Counted from the stretch's first letter, positions 14,889 through 23,680 are shown. The stretch is DNA of 35,400 nt from Bacillota bacterium (GCA_023388535.1 JAEWFZ010000047.1:1-35400), one strand, 5' to 3'. Numbers and translations: made by a program. Notes: generated by a model from the letters alone, not told the origin.

Positions 14889-16829
14889 GTGAAAACTTTG
14901 AACAATCGACAAATTCTACTTCTTAGTGAACTGTATCGTTCCAACACGAACCATACAAACGAGTCATTAGCTCGTCTTTTTGACGTTTCTGAACGCACGA
15001 TTCGAAACGATATTCATGATATCAATGAGAAACTTGAAGCTTACAAAGCTTTAGTTCACCGAGAAGCTTCTAGAACAATCAGCTTAATCATTAATAACGA
15101 AGAATTGTTTAAAGAATTCATGCAAGAGTATTTAAACCAAGATGAGCGAATTCCGGTAGAACCAGAAGATCGCGTCTTTTACTTAATTCGAAAATTCTTA
15201 TTAAATCCAGAATACTTAAAGATTGATGATGTTGCCCAGGAACTTTATGTCAGCCGTTCTACGGTATTAAAGGATTTAAAAGACGTAAAAGTAATTTTAA
15301 ATGAATTCGATTTAAATTTTGAAAGACGTCCTAACTACGGTATAGCTTTGATTGGTTCAGAAAAGCAAATACGAAATGCCATCAGCGAACTGTTATTTAA
15401 CCGTAATCAACCAAGTTTCTTGATTGAATCCAAAAACGAGTGGTTACTTCCACAAAAGTTAATGGATGAGATCCATCGGGTTGTCCTTACTAATATTCGT
15501 CATTTTAAATTAAGTTTGTCCGATATTGCGTTAAATAATTTGGTGATTCATATTGCGATTGCCTATAATCGGGTCTTGGCTAAGCAATATGTTGATTCTG
15601 TGGAAACCGATTTATCGAATATCATCGATAAAGAAGAATATCAGGTAGCCCAACAGATATTAAAGGATATAGAAGGCGTCTTCGATATTAGTTTTCCTGA
15701 AGTTGAGATTGCCTATGTTACCATGCATTTGTTGGGAACAAAATTAGTATTAGAAAACAACTACGCGCAACCACTATCTAGCGTAGATCAGGAGATTCAC
15801 GAAGTGGCTCGTAAAGTTATCGATGAGGTCGATCGTCGTTTAAATCTAGGGCTTAAAGAGGATAAAGAACTACATCTTGGTATTGCGATTCATTTAAAGC
15901 CGGCAATCCATCGTTTTCGTTATCAAATGAATTTACGAAATCCGATGCTCGAGGCGATCAAAGCCAACTATTCACTGTCTTTTGAAGCTGCTGTAATTGC
16001 ATCGAGAATTATTGAAGATGAACTTAACATAAAAATTAATGAAGATGAAATGGGTTATATTGCATTACATTTTGGTGGTGCTATGGAGCGAGCTAAAATG
16101 GCAGAGAAACCTTTAAGAACATTAATCGTTTGTGCCTCTGGAATTGGCAGCTCACAATTATTACTATATAAAATTCGTTCTCGATTTAGCCACCGGTTGA
16201 CAGTTTTGGAAGCAACCGAATTACATAATTTAAGCCGCTATTCTCAAGAAGACTTAGATTTGATTATTTCTACTATTCCTTTACCAGAGTCAATTGAAAT
16301 ACCAAGCATTGTTGTTGGAGATATATTGGGAGAATCGGATATGGAAAAAATAGCTAAACTGATTGATCAACATAATCAGATTTGTTGTGATCATTATTTA
16401 AGAAAAGAACTAGTTTATGCGCAATTGGACTATGAAGACTATCCTAGTTTGGTTGAATATCTGAGTGAGCGCGTCTGGGAAAAAGGCTTAGTTAATGAAG
16501 ATATTAGTGAATCAGTCCTTAAACGTGAAACCATTTCAGCGACTGCTTTTGGTAATTTGGTGGCGATTCCCCATCCTTTAGAGCCGGTCAGTACGGATAC
16601 ATTTTGGACGGTTGCCACGCTCAAAGAACCGATTGATTGGGTTGGAAAACCGGTTCAGTTGGTTGTTCTATTAAATGTAGCCAAAGAGCTATCTTCATCC
16701 TTGGAATTGATGTATAAGCAATTGCTTGCGATTGTTGATGATTTTGATTTAGTTCAGGAATTGGTCGAGATTGCTAGTCCTGAACATCTCTTTAGACGTT
16801 TAAAAGAAGTTCTGGATACGATTAAATAG
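14889..16829 (+). CDS. licR: LicR/BglG-type PTS-regulated transcriptional activator
   Basis: A 646-residue multidomain regulator: a DeoR-type helix-turn-helix (about 17-45), a second HTH-like region (about 95-130), two PTS regulation domains with candidate phosphorylated His221, His280, His335 and His394, an EIIB-like domain with Cys415 in VCASGIGSSQ, and an EIIA-like domain with His562 in AIPHP. This is the order of LicR/MtlR/ManR DNA-binding activators, not of RNA-binding BglG antiterminators. Phosphorylation by HPr and by the PTS tunes it to sugar supply. It directly precedes a lactose/cellobiose-class PTS operon with a dyad at the promoter. The start is uncertain: GTG at 14889 with a poor site, or TTG at 14898. 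Confidence 0.85.
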   Translation: MKTLNNRQILLLSELYRSNTNHTNESLARLFDVSERTIRNDIHDINEKLEAYKALVHREASRTISLIINNEELFKEFMQEYLNQDERIPVEPEDRVFYLIRKFLLNPEYLKIDDVAQELYVSRSTVLKDLKDVKVILNEFDLNFERRPNYGIALIGSEKQIRNAISELLFNRNQPSFLIESKNEWLLPQKLMDEIHRVVLTNIRHFKLSLSDIALNNLVIHIAIAYNRVLAKQYVDSVETDLSNIIDKEEYQVAQQILKDIEGVFDISFPEVEIAYVTMHLLGTKLVLENNYAQPLSSVDQEIHEVARKVIDEVDRRLNLGLKEDKELHLGIAIHLKPAIHRFRYQMNLRNPMLEAIKANYSLSFEAAVIASRIIEDELNIKINEDEMGYIALHFGGAMERAKMAEKPLRTLIVCASGIGSSQLLLYKIRSRFSHRLTVLEATELHNLSRYSQEDLDLIISTIPLPESIEIPSIVVGDILGESDMEKIAKLIDQHNQICCDHYLRKELVYAQLDYEDYPSLVEYLSERVWEKGLVNEDISESVLKRETISATAFGNLVAIPHPLEPVSTDTFWTVATLKEPIDWVGKPVQLVVLLNVAKELSSSLELMYKQLLAIVDDFDLVQELVEIASPEHLFRRLKEVLDTIK

Positions 16830-16834
16830 TTCTC

Positions 16835-16854
16835 AAAGCCCTTAGGGCTTTTTT
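16835..16854 (+). terminator. Terminator after the LicR-type gene
   Basis: AAGCCC (16836-16841), loop TTA, GGGCTT (16845-16850), then T residues. Confidence 0.85.
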
Positions 16855-16868
16855 AGTATGACGAACAA

Positions 16869-16886
16869 TTTCCAATCTTTTGGAAA
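16869..16886. promoter_or_regulatory. Probable activator site: 7-4-7 dyad
   Basis: TTTCCAA-TCTT-TTGGAAA is a perfect dyad ending 9 nt upstream of the -35 box, with its centre near -53 relative to the predicted start. This is where an activator touching RNA polymerase would sit, fitting the LicR-type protein encoded just upstream. Confidence 0.55.
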
Positions 16887-16895
16887 ATCTATACA

Positions 16896-16924
16896 TTGAG
16901 ATTGTTTTTGTCGTGTCCTATAGT
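16896..16924 (+). promoter_or_regulatory. Promoter of the PTS operon
   Basis: TTGAGA (16896-16901) and TATAGT (16919-16924) with 17-nt spacing; start near 16931 and an AAAGGAG site before the first gene. Confidence 0.65.
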
Positions 16925-16949
16925 GTACTTGTAAAGGAGTGTAGCAAGT

Positions 16950-17252
16950 ATGGATAACGAACAAATTATCATGGGAATCATCATGCATGGCGGAAATGCC
17001 CGTTCTTATGCAATGAGAGCTTTACAAGAAGCGCGTAACAACAACTTCGAAGCAGCCTATCAGTTGTTAGAAGATTCCAGTGAAGAGTTAAATCTAGCTC
17101 ACAAAATCCAAACGGATTTAATCCAAGCCGAGGTTCGTGGTGAACCTACTGAAGTCTCCCTACTCATGGTACATGCACAAGATCATTTAATGAATGCCAT
17201 GACCGTCAGAGACTTAGCTCAAGAAATCATTGGCTTACACGAAAGTAAGTAG
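16950..17252 (+). CDS. PTS lactose/cellobiose-family EIIA component
   Basis: A 100-residue, all-helical phosphocarrier. The motif VHAQDHLM holds His75, the phospho-accepting residue of this class (His78 in lactose EIIA), with His79 close by. The GIIMHGGNARSYAMRAL start is typical. It passes phosphate from HPr to EIIB. First gene of the operon IIA-IIB-IIC-glucosidase-HAD, 12 nt before the IIB gene. Equivalent to LicA/CelC; the beta-glucoside specificity is inferred from the downstream glucosidase. Confidence 0.93.
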   Translation: MDNEQIIMGIIMHGGNARSYAMRALQEARNNNFEAAYQLLEDSSEELNLAHKIQTDLIQAEVRGEPTEVSLLMVHAQDHLMNAMTVRDLAQEIIGLHESK

Positions 17253-17263
17253 AAAGGAAAATT

Positions 17264-17563
17264 ATGAAAATTGTATTAGTTTGCGGAGCCGGAATGTCGA
17301 CCAGTATTTTGGTTCAAAAAATGGTTAAAGAAGCCGCTAATCGCGAAGGTGACTTCAACATTTATGCGGTTTCATTAAGTGGAACTAAAGGTGAACTTGA
17401 AGATGCCGATATCGTTTTATTAGGGCCGCAAGTTTCATTCAAGAAAAACGAACTGGCTACAAAATTTGCTCCAGTTCCGGTTGAAGTCATCAATAGTATC
17501 GACTATGGCATGATGGATGGGAAAAAAGTATTAGATTTCGCGATTGAAAAATCAAAAAAATAA
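17264..17563 (+). CDS. PTS lactose/cellobiose-family EIIB component
   Basis: A 99-residue cytoplasmic phosphocarrier. Cys7 in VCGAGMSTS accepts phosphate from EIIA and donates it to the sugar bound by EIIC. Length and motif match cellobiose/chitobiose EIIB (CelA/LicB type). AGAAAGGA precedes the start. Confidence 0.94.
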   Translation: MKIVLVCGAGMSTSILVQKMVKEAANREGDFNIYAVSLSGTKGELEDADIVLLGPQVSFKKNELATKFAPVPVEVINSIDYGMMDGKKVLDFAIEKSKK

Positions 17564-17581
17564 ATAGAGAGAGGAATATTT

Positions 17582-18889
17582 ATGAATTCGGGATTTCAAG
17601 AAAAGTTACAAGCTTTTGCAGCTAAGATTGGTGAGAACCAATTTTTAAAAGCGATAACTGAAGGGTTATCAGCGATTCTTCCAGTCATGATTCTTGGCGC
17701 GTTCTCTTCCTTATTTTCAGGAATGGCAATTGCTCCTTATCAAGACTTTATTACCAATATCGGTATTAAGCCGATTCTGGCTCTACCAGCTAGAGTTACC
17801 ACAGATTTAGTGGCTTTATATGCGGTATTCTTTATTGCCTATCACTTCACTAAAAATCGTGATAAGACAGCCGCAATGGGTGGTTTGACAGCACTTATTT
17901 CCTTTTTAGTTTTAACTCCAATTGGAAACTTAGCTGTTACTGGTGCTGATGGTGTTGTTAGTGCCGGTGGCGCTGGTTTACCTGTTCAATGGTTAGGTGC
18001 TCAAGGTCTTTTTGTAGCACTTATCGTTGGTCTTTTAGCCGCGCTGGGTTACTGTTGGGTTGTTGACCGTGGTTGGTTAATCAAAATGCCAGAAGGTGTC
18101 CCAACAACAATTGCTAACTCATTTTCAGCTTTAGTCCCTTCTGTATTAGTCGTAGTTGTATTTACCATTATTGCTGGAATCTTTATGAAGACTTCTTATG
18201 GAAGTGCTCATGCTTTAGTTTATGGCTTAATTCAGGCGCCATTACAAAACTTAGGTGGTGGATTGGGCTCGCTCATCATCATGACTTTAGTTGTACACGT
18301 ACTTTGGATGTTTGGTATCCACGGTATGATGGTTATTCTTCCAATTTATCTAACCGTTTGGGTTGCATTGGGAGTTGAAAACTTAACAGCCTTTAATGCC
18401 GGTACAGCACTACACGCTCTGCCAAACATTGTTCATACTGGAATCTTTGGGGTCTTTGTCCTCTTAGGCGGTTCCGGCGCAACTCTAGGTCTTGCTTTAT
18501 TGATGTCCTTTATGGCAAAATCTACCCGTTATAAGACCTTAGGTCGTTTAGCTTTACCAGCATCTTTCTTTGGAATCAACGAACCGATCATCTTCGGTAC
18601 TCCAATTGTTTTAAACCCAATCTTAGCAATTCCATTTATTGGTGCTCCATTGGCAAACGCAGTATTAGCTTATTTCTTAATGTATTCTGGTATCTTACCA
18701 AAACTCAATGGTTTCCACTTACCTTTGGGTACTCCGATTGTTTTAAATGCTATCTTATCAGGAACTATCTTATTTGTGATTGCTCAATTAGTTTTTGTAG
18801 TAATCGATGCCATAATATATTATCCGTTCTTCAGAGTCCTTGATAACCAAGCTTATCAACAAGAACAAGCTGAGGTACCAGCTGAGTAA
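17582..18889 (+). CDS. PTS cellobiose-family EIIC sugar permease
   Basis: A 435-residue membrane protein with about ten hydrophobic helices that carries a beta-linked disaccharide across the membrane while it is phosphorylated. Family features are the N-terminal KIGENQFLKAITEGLSAILPVMI, MFGIHGMMV and the FGINEPIIFGTPIVLNP region (from about residue 330), which contains the conserved NEP motif. Matches CelB/LicC/ChbC length (about 430-450). Its exact sugar (cellobiose, lichenan products, other beta-glucosides) cannot be told from sequence. Confidence 0.94.
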   Translation: MNSGFQEKLQAFAAKIGENQFLKAITEGLSAILPVMILGAFSSLFSGMAIAPYQDFITNIGIKPILALPARVTTDLVALYAVFFIAYHFTKNRDKTAAMGGLTALISFLVLTPIGNLAVTGADGVVSAGGAGLPVQWLGAQGLFVALIVGLLAALGYCWVVDRGWLIKMPEGVPTTIANSFSALVPSVLVVVVFTIIAGIFMKTSYGSAHALVYGLIQAPLQNLGGGLGSLIIMTLVVHVLWMFGIHGMMVILPIYLTVWVALGVENLTAFNAGTALHALPNIVHTGIFGVFVLLGGSGATLGLALLMSFMAKSTRYKTLGRLALPASFFGINEPIIFGTPIVLNPILAIPFIGAPLANAVLAYFLMYSGILPKLNGFHLPLGTPIVLNAILSGTILFVIAQLVFVVIDAIIYYPFFRVLDNQAYQQEQAEVPAE

Positions 18890-18894
18890 TGACT

Positions 18895-18922
18895 AAATGC
18901 ATGGTAAACACCATGCATTTTT
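18895..18922 (+). terminator. Hairpin between EIIC and glucosidase genes
   Basis: A perfect 10-bp stem AAATGCATGG/CCATGCATTT (18895-18904 with 18911-18920) with a 6-nt loop, followed by only two further T residues. It lies 15 nt before the next start, so it is more likely a partial terminator or mRNA stabiliser inside the operon than its end. Confidence 0.55.
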
Positions 18923-18937
18923 AGAAAGGAATCAATT

Positions 18938-20416
18938 ATGAGTATTAGAAAAGACTTTTTATGGGGCGGTGCTACCGCGGCCAATCAATTTGAAGGAAGC
19001 TATAATCAAGGCAACAAAGGATTAGCTATCTCAGATGTTTTAACTAATGGTTCTCATACCGTGCCACGACGCTTAACCTATCGAAATTTAGTGACTAATG
19101 AAACAGGTTATTTGGATCTAAATCGAGGAGGTTCAGGAATAGATATTCCAGAAAATGCTATTTTAGATGTTATTGATGATGCTTACTATCCTTCTCATAC
19201 CGCTACCGGATTTTATGATCACTACCAAGAAGATATCGCTTTGATGGCTGTGATGGGATTTAAAGTATTTAGAATGAGTATCGCTTGGAGTAGAATCTTT
19301 CCTAAAGGGGATGAGTTGGAGCCAAACGAAGCGGGATTAACTTTTTATGACAAAGTTTTCGATGAATTAAAGAAACATAATATTGAACCCCTCGTTACCC
19401 TTTCCCATTTTGAAATTCCACTTCATTTAGTTAATGAGTATGGTGGCTGGAAAGACCGTCGCTTGATTGAGTTTTTTGCTCGTTATGCGGGGACGGTTAT
19501 TAAGCGCTATAATGGTAAAGTAAAATACTGGTTGACTTTCAATGAAATTAATATGTTGGAATTTAATCCTCTGATTCCAGCAGGATTAGTTGATTATTCA
19601 CTACCAGTGATTGCTCAAGCAGCTCATAATCAATTTGTCGCTTCAGCAAAAACCGTCCAATTAGCAAAAATGGTCAATCCAGAGATTAAAGTTGGCATGA
19701 TGTTGTTATATCAACCGACCTATACCTATACGGCGTCTCCAGAGGACCAAGTACTGCGTTTACAACGAAATCATAAATCATTATTTTACTCGGATGTGCA
19801 GATGAAAGGTTATTATCCAGAGTATCGTTTGAAACAATACGAACGTGAAGGTGTTGTCTTAGAAACAGAACCAATTGATTTTGAATTGATTAAAAACTTC
19901 CCATGTGACTTTTTGAGTTTTTCTTGTTATGGTTCTTCTACGGTGACTACTCAAGAAGGTGAAGGTTCTTCTATAAATCAAATCCATGGTGTGAAAAACC
20001 CATACTTAAAAACCAATGCTTGGGGTTGGGCGACCGACCCAGTGGCTTTAAGAATTGCCTGTAACGAACTCTACGACCGCTACCAAAAACCATTGTTCAT
20101 TGTCGAAAATGGTATTGGTTGGGCGGATGAACTGACCGAAGACAAGAAAGTTCATGACGACTATCGGATTGAATATTTACAACAAAACCTAAAATCCATG
20201 AAAGAAGCGATGGTATTAGATGGTGTCGATGTTATGGGTTATACCATGTGGGGATGTATAGATCTTATTTCTGCTGGAACGGGTGAAATGCGTAAGCGTT
20301 ATGGTTTTGTTTATGTTGATCGCGACGATGAAGGTAATGGTAGTTTAAATCGATATCGAAAAGATAGTTTTTACTGGTATCAGAAACTGATTGAAACTAA
20401 TGGAAGCAACCTCTAA
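18938..20416 (+). CDS. 6-phospho-beta-glucosidase (GH1)
   Basis: A 492-residue TIM-barrel glycoside hydrolase that splits the phosphorylated beta-glucoside delivered by the PTS into glucose 6-phosphate and an aglycone or glucose. Acid/base Glu203 lies in TFNEIN and the nucleophile Glu390 in IVENGIG, spaced as usual in GH1. The start FLWGGATAANQFEGSY and the C-terminal RYRKDSFYWYQKLI, with the basic residues used for the 6-phosphate, support the phospho-enzyme. AGAAAGGA precedes the ATG. Overlaps the HAD gene. Confidence 0.94.
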   Translation: MSIRKDFLWGGATAANQFEGSYNQGNKGLAISDVLTNGSHTVPRRLTYRNLVTNETGYLDLNRGGSGIDIPENAILDVIDDAYYPSHTATGFYDHYQEDIALMAVMGFKVFRMSIAWSRIFPKGDELEPNEAGLTFYDKVFDELKKHNIEPLVTLSHFEIPLHLVNEYGGWKDRRLIEFFARYAGTVIKRYNGKVKYWLTFNEINMLEFNPLIPAGLVDYSLPVIAQAAHNQFVASAKTVQLAKMVNPEIKVGMMLLYQPTYTYTASPEDQVLRLQRNHKSLFYSDVQMKGYYPEYRLKQYEREGVVLETEPIDFELIKNFPCDFLSFSCYGSSTVTTQEGEGSSINQIHGVKNPYLKTNAWGWATDPVALRIACNELYDRYQKPLFIVENGIGWADELTEDKKVHDDYRIEYLQQNLKSMKEAMVLDGVDVMGYTMWGCIDLISAGTGEMRKRYGFVYVDRDDEGNGSLNRYRKDSFYWYQKLIETNGSNL

Positions 20417-21257
20417 ACTCAATATTAAAGCCATCGTTTTGGACATGGACGGCACCTTACTCAATGATAAGAAAGAAATTACACCTAAAACAAAAGAAGC
20501 TTTAATTCAAGCTCAAGGACAAGGGATAAAAGTTATTTTGGCTTCCGGGCGTCCGCTTAATGCGATGAATGAATTCGCAAAGCAGTTAGCGATGGATCAT
20601 CACCACGGTTTGTTGATTGGTTATAACGGAGCTTGTGTCAGCGATACTCAGGACTTCTCTATCCTATACGAAAGTCCTATTCCTCATGATAAGGTAGTAC
20701 GTCTCTTAGATCACTTGAAACAGTTTGATGCGACTCCATTAATTGTCCAAGATGATAAACTCCATATAAGTCGACATGACAAACCGATACTAAAAATTGA
20801 CGAAAAGACGACGTTCAACGTAATCGAGTACGAGGTCGGTGGTGGCAATTTCAATTTAGTCAAACACGATCGACTACAAGATTCGTTGACAGGTAAGATT
20901 CATAAGGTCTTAGCTTCCATGGATTACGATGTACTCCGTAATAACTTAGAAGCACTCACAAAGCCATTTGATAAGGAATTAAATGCGGTGATTTCCTTTG
21001 CTTGTTATTTGGAATATACCAACATTGGAGTAGATAAAGCCCATACCTTAGCCATTGTTTTAGAACAATTACAGATTCATCCCGATGAAGTATTGGTATT
21101 TGGAGATAGTTTTAACGACATAACGATGATGGAGTTGTCTAAATATCCAGTTGCTATGGCTAACGCCGTACAACAAGCTAAAGAGGTCGCCTGGAAGATC
21201 GCTGATTCCAATAACGAGGATGGCATCGCTAAAATTCTTAATCGCTATTTACTATAA
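20400..21257 (+). CDS. Cof-type HAD-IIB sugar phosphatase
   Basis: A soluble HAD-superfamily hydrolase of 285 residues from the ATG. Nucleophile motif DMDGT (15-19), ASGRP (motif II Ser), a cap of the IIB type, and GDSFNDITMM as motif IV. Such enzymes dephosphorylate sugar phosphates or flavin nucleotides; as the last gene of the beta-glucoside operon it may relieve sugar-phosphate stress. The start is uncertain: ATG at 20400 or TTG at 20391, both inside the glucosidase gene and with no clear ribosome binding site, suggesting translational coupling. Confidence 0.88.
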   Translation: MEATSKLNIKAIVLDMDGTLLNDKKEITPKTKEALIQAQGQGIKVILASGRPLNAMNEFAKQLAMDHHHGLLIGYNGACVSDTQDFSILYESPIPHDKVVRLLDHLKQFDATPLIVQDDKLHISRHDKPILKIDEKTTFNVIEYEVGGGNFNLVKHDRLQDSLTGKIHKVLASMDYDVLRNNLEALTKPFDKELNAVISFACYLEYTNIGVDKAHTLAIVLEQLQIHPDEVLVFGDSFNDITMMELSKYPVAMANAVQQAKEVAWKIADSNNEDGIAKILNRYLL

Positions 21258-21283
21258 AACAGAGTGAAATTCACTCTGTTTTT
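21258..21283 (+). terminator. Terminator of the beta-glucoside operon
   Basis: AACAGAGTGA (21258-21267), loop AAT, TCACTCTGTT (21271-21280), then TTT; a perfect 10-bp stem. Confidence 0.85.
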
Positions 21284-21345
21284 AATATTGGATATCAAGT
21301 CAAAATTGAAAGAATTATATTTTTTCAATTTTTTTACAAAAGTAC

Positions 21346-21374
21346 TTGACCTGTCGTAGTAAACCTGATATATT
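21346..21374 (+). promoter_or_regulatory. Promoter of the PadR operon
   Basis: TTGACC (21346-21351) and TATATT (21369-21374), spacing 17 nt. It is largely buried within the inverted repeat described separately. Confidence 0.75.
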
Positions 21375-21409
21375 TACTACGACAGACATAGTATGACAGT
21401 CGTGGTAAA
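21351..21409. promoter_or_regulatory. PadR operator with three half-sites
   Basis: CTGTCGTAGTAAA (21351-21363) and TTTACTACGACAG (21373-21385) form a perfect 13-bp inverted repeat around the -10 box. A third copy in the first orientation lies at 21397-21409 (two mismatches), between the predicted start point and the ribosome binding site. This strongly suggests autorepression by the PadR protein. Confidence 0.75.
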
Positions 21410-21420
21410 GGAGGGGTATA

Positions 21421-21750
21421 TTGATTAGTAGTGATATTATACGAGGATATACGGATATTATTATTCTCTACATTCTGCGCAAACAACCTTCGTACGGATA
21501 TGAGATCTCAAAGCAGATAAGAGAAATTACTGAAGATAAGTATGTCATGAAAGAAACAACTCTCTACTCCGCATTTAAACGTCTAGAAAATAATGGCTAT
21601 ATCGAATCTTTCTCAGGCGGGGAAACAAGCGGCAAACCAAGAACCTATTACAAGACAACCGATCAAGGAGAAAGGTTCTACCAAGAAAAATGCTTAGAAT
21701 GGGAAGTTACTCAAGAAGTAATTAATAAATTTATTGCGAAGGAGCGCTAA
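21421..21750 (+). CDS. PadR-family transcriptional regulator
   Basis: A 109-residue winged-helix repressor. The run DIIILYILRKQPSYGYEISKQI, then TLYSAFKRLENNGYIES and GKPRTYYKTTDQG, is the standard PadR DNA-binding domain; the short C-terminal helix is the dimerisation part of the small PadR class. The TTG start at 21421 follows AAAGGAGG. Two nucleotides separate it from the next gene, so it is part of a three-gene operon with a HAAS-type membrane protein and a DUF4097 protein, a grouping frequent in Bacillota. Ligand unknown; members often respond to envelope-acting compounds. Confidence 0.92.
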   Translation: MISSDIIRGYTDIIILYILRKQPSYGYEISKQIREITEDKYVMKETTLYSAFKRLENNGYIESFSGGETSGKPRTYYKTTDQGERFYQEKCLEWEVTQEVINKFIAKER

Positions 21751-21752
21751 GG

Positions 21753-22718
21753 ATGGATACTATTAAAAATTATTTAGATCATATGTTTCTGGGATTACCC
21801 GAAAGCACCAAAGTTAACAAAGCTAAAGAAGAACTTCTGAGTATGATGGAAGATAAATATCATCAGCTCAAGGCCGAAGGAAAATCAGAAAACGAAGCCA
21901 TTGGAATAGTCATTTCAGATTTTGGTAATTTAGAGGAAGTTGCTGAAGTTTTAGGAATAAAAGACGAATCAGATATCAAAGAAGACTATTATCAAGTTAA
22001 CTTAAATGAAGCCGAAGCCTTTTATGATACAAACCTGAAAGTATGGCCGATGACTGGATTGGGCGTTATGTTATGTCTAATGGGCGTATCGATGATTTTT
22101 CTAATGATGGCCTTACAACGTTTCAATATCCTACAAATAACAAAAGATCACGCGGCTATTATTGGCGTTTCGATGATGTTCTTTTGGATCGCTGCTGGAG
22201 TTATTTTGTTTGTTAAATACCCAGCTCAATTGGATAATTTCAAGCACTTATATAAAGAAAACCTACAATTAAGTTATGAGAGCAGACAATTTCTCATCTC
22301 TAAACGAGCGGATGAAAGTAAAAAGTTTCGTTCTAGAATCGCTCTATCCGTGGGAATGTATATTTTAGCTGTAGTACCTGTTATTATGGTTGGCGGTTTA
22401 TTGGAAGATAGTAACGAAGGGGTGCTCTTTCTAGCCCTGTTAACGATGTTTCTTATACTTGGTTTAGCTACCTACAATATTGTTGCTGGAATTGGTAGTA
22501 CTCATGCAATTAAAGTTTTATTACAGGAAGAAGACTATAGTATTCGTAAAAAACAAGCTTCCAAACGCTTAAATAAAATTGATGATATTTATTGGTTAGT
22601 AGTGGTTGCTATTTATCTTGTTTGGTCGTTTACTACAATGATGTGGGGCAAAACTTGGATCATCTGGCCGATTGCCGCTATTATTTACGCCGTAATTGAA
22701 GCTATAGTAGGAGAATAG
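21753..22718 (+). CDS. HAAS/DUF1700-like membrane protein
   Basis: A 321-residue protein. Residues 1-75 form an alpha-helical cytoplasmic domain (the NYLDHMFLGLPES...EDKYHQLKAEGKSENEAIGIVISDFGNLEEVAEVL type) seen in HAAS and permease-prefix proteins that are always near PadR regulators. About six transmembrane helices follow (near 97-121, 132-155, 196-216, 221-247, and two before the C-terminus). The function is not known; it is thought that the helical domain binds the cognate PadR or a membrane signal. Preceded by AAGGAGCG. Confidence 0.8.
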   Translation: MDTIKNYLDHMFLGLPESTKVNKAKEELLSMMEDKYHQLKAEGKSENEAIGIVISDFGNLEEVAEVLGIKDESDIKEDYYQVNLNEAEAFYDTNLKVWPMTGLGVMLCLMGVSMIFLMMALQRFNILQITKDHAAIIGVSMMFFWIAAGVILFVKYPAQLDNFKHLYKENLQLSYESRQFLISKRADESKKFRSRIALSVGMYILAVVPVIMVGGLLEDSNEGVLFLALLTMFLILGLATYNIVAGIGSTHAIKVLLQEEDYSIRKKQASKRLNKIDDIYWLVVVAIYLVWSFTTMMWGKTWIIWPIAAIIYAVIEAIVGE

Positions 22719-22720
22719 AG

Positions 22721-23485
22721 ATGAGATTTAGAAAAGTAAGTGTGTTAACGATTGGTGTTATCTCGGTGATATTAATTACTGGTTTAGTTAATTCGGTCCT
22801 TGAGGGCAGTACAACGTTAACCACCGAAGAGTTTATCAGCGATTCAATTAAAAGTATTGAGATATTTGATCAGAATAGTCAAATCGAAATTAAACCTTCA
22901 ACTACCGATAAGATAGTCCTGCAGTTTCCACAAACTAAAAATAAGGCATATAGTGTTAACCTTGATCAAAATCAGAATTTAGTACTTAAACGTAAACCAG
23001 CTGGTATATTTGGACTCTTTACCATAAATTTCAGTGTAAAAAAAGTTACGGTTTATCTTCCAGAGAAAGAATTTGAACTCTTGGCAGAAACTACCAACGG
23101 TACAGTTAAAGCCGAGGATGTAAATTTAAAAAACGCAACTTTAAAAACCACCAATGGCGCCGTTTCAATGAAAAACATCCAAGCCGAAGACCTAATTTTA
23201 AAAACCACCAATGGAAAAGTTTCCACTAACGATGTGATAAGTAACCGTTTAAACGCTAAAAGTACCAATGGTTCCATAAACTTACAAACAACGGAGATAG
23301 TGGCTGAATTAATAGCTAATACAACTAACGGTAGTATCAACGTCGGTTTAATCGGTTCAGCGAATCAATACCGGATCGACTGTCAGGTTACCAATGGTAA
23401 ATGTAATGTTCCTGCTTCAAGCGGCAATAAGCTGGTTAATCTTACCACTACTAATGGCAGTATTAATGTTGAATTCGATAAGTAA
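22721..23485 (+). CDS. DUF4097-type beta-repeat protein with N-terminal membrane anchor
   Basis: A 254-residue protein with one N-terminal hydrophobic segment (about 8-26) and an extracytoplasmic domain built of repeats. Seven TNG turns occur; the first five recur every 19-20 residues (near 125, 144, 163, 182 and 202), as in a beta-helix in which each TNG marks one corner. This matches DUF4097 (adhesin-like) proteins found with PadR and HAAS genes. At DNA level a 17-nt stretch is repeated exactly 57 nt apart (23141 and 23198), so the coils probably arose by duplication. Its role is unknown. Confidence 0.8.
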   Translation: MRFRKVSVLTIGVISVILITGLVNSVLEGSTTLTTEEFISDSIKSIEIFDQNSQIEIKPSTTDKIVLQFPQTKNKAYSVNLDQNQNLVLKRKPAGIFGLFTINFSVKKVTVYLPEKEFELLAETTNGTVKAEDVNLKNATLKTTNGAVSMKNIQAEDLILKTTNGKVSTNDVISNRLNAKSTNGSINLQTTEIVAELIANTTNGSINVGLIGSANQYRIDCQVTNGKCNVPASSGNKLVNLTTTNGSINVEFDK

Positions 23486-23680
23486 TCCAGTCATATAATC
23501 GAGGTATTTTGAGCATTCATATTAATAGATTGGTTATTTACAGTAATATATATTAAAATTTAAGCATCTTGCTAATGAGGTTTCTTAGGAATGGAGATTT
23601 TCAACTCTACAAAAATAATAGGTATTTTGATTGAAGGTTTCTATGTGGGGGAAGAATATTTCATAGCAAGGGCAAAATAT

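Noticed and set aside
23080..23475. Repeated ACCAATGG-like units resembling a CRISPR or satellite array
   Set aside because: They are in frame within the DUF4097 gene and encode the regular TNG turns of a beta-helix; spacers are not unique.
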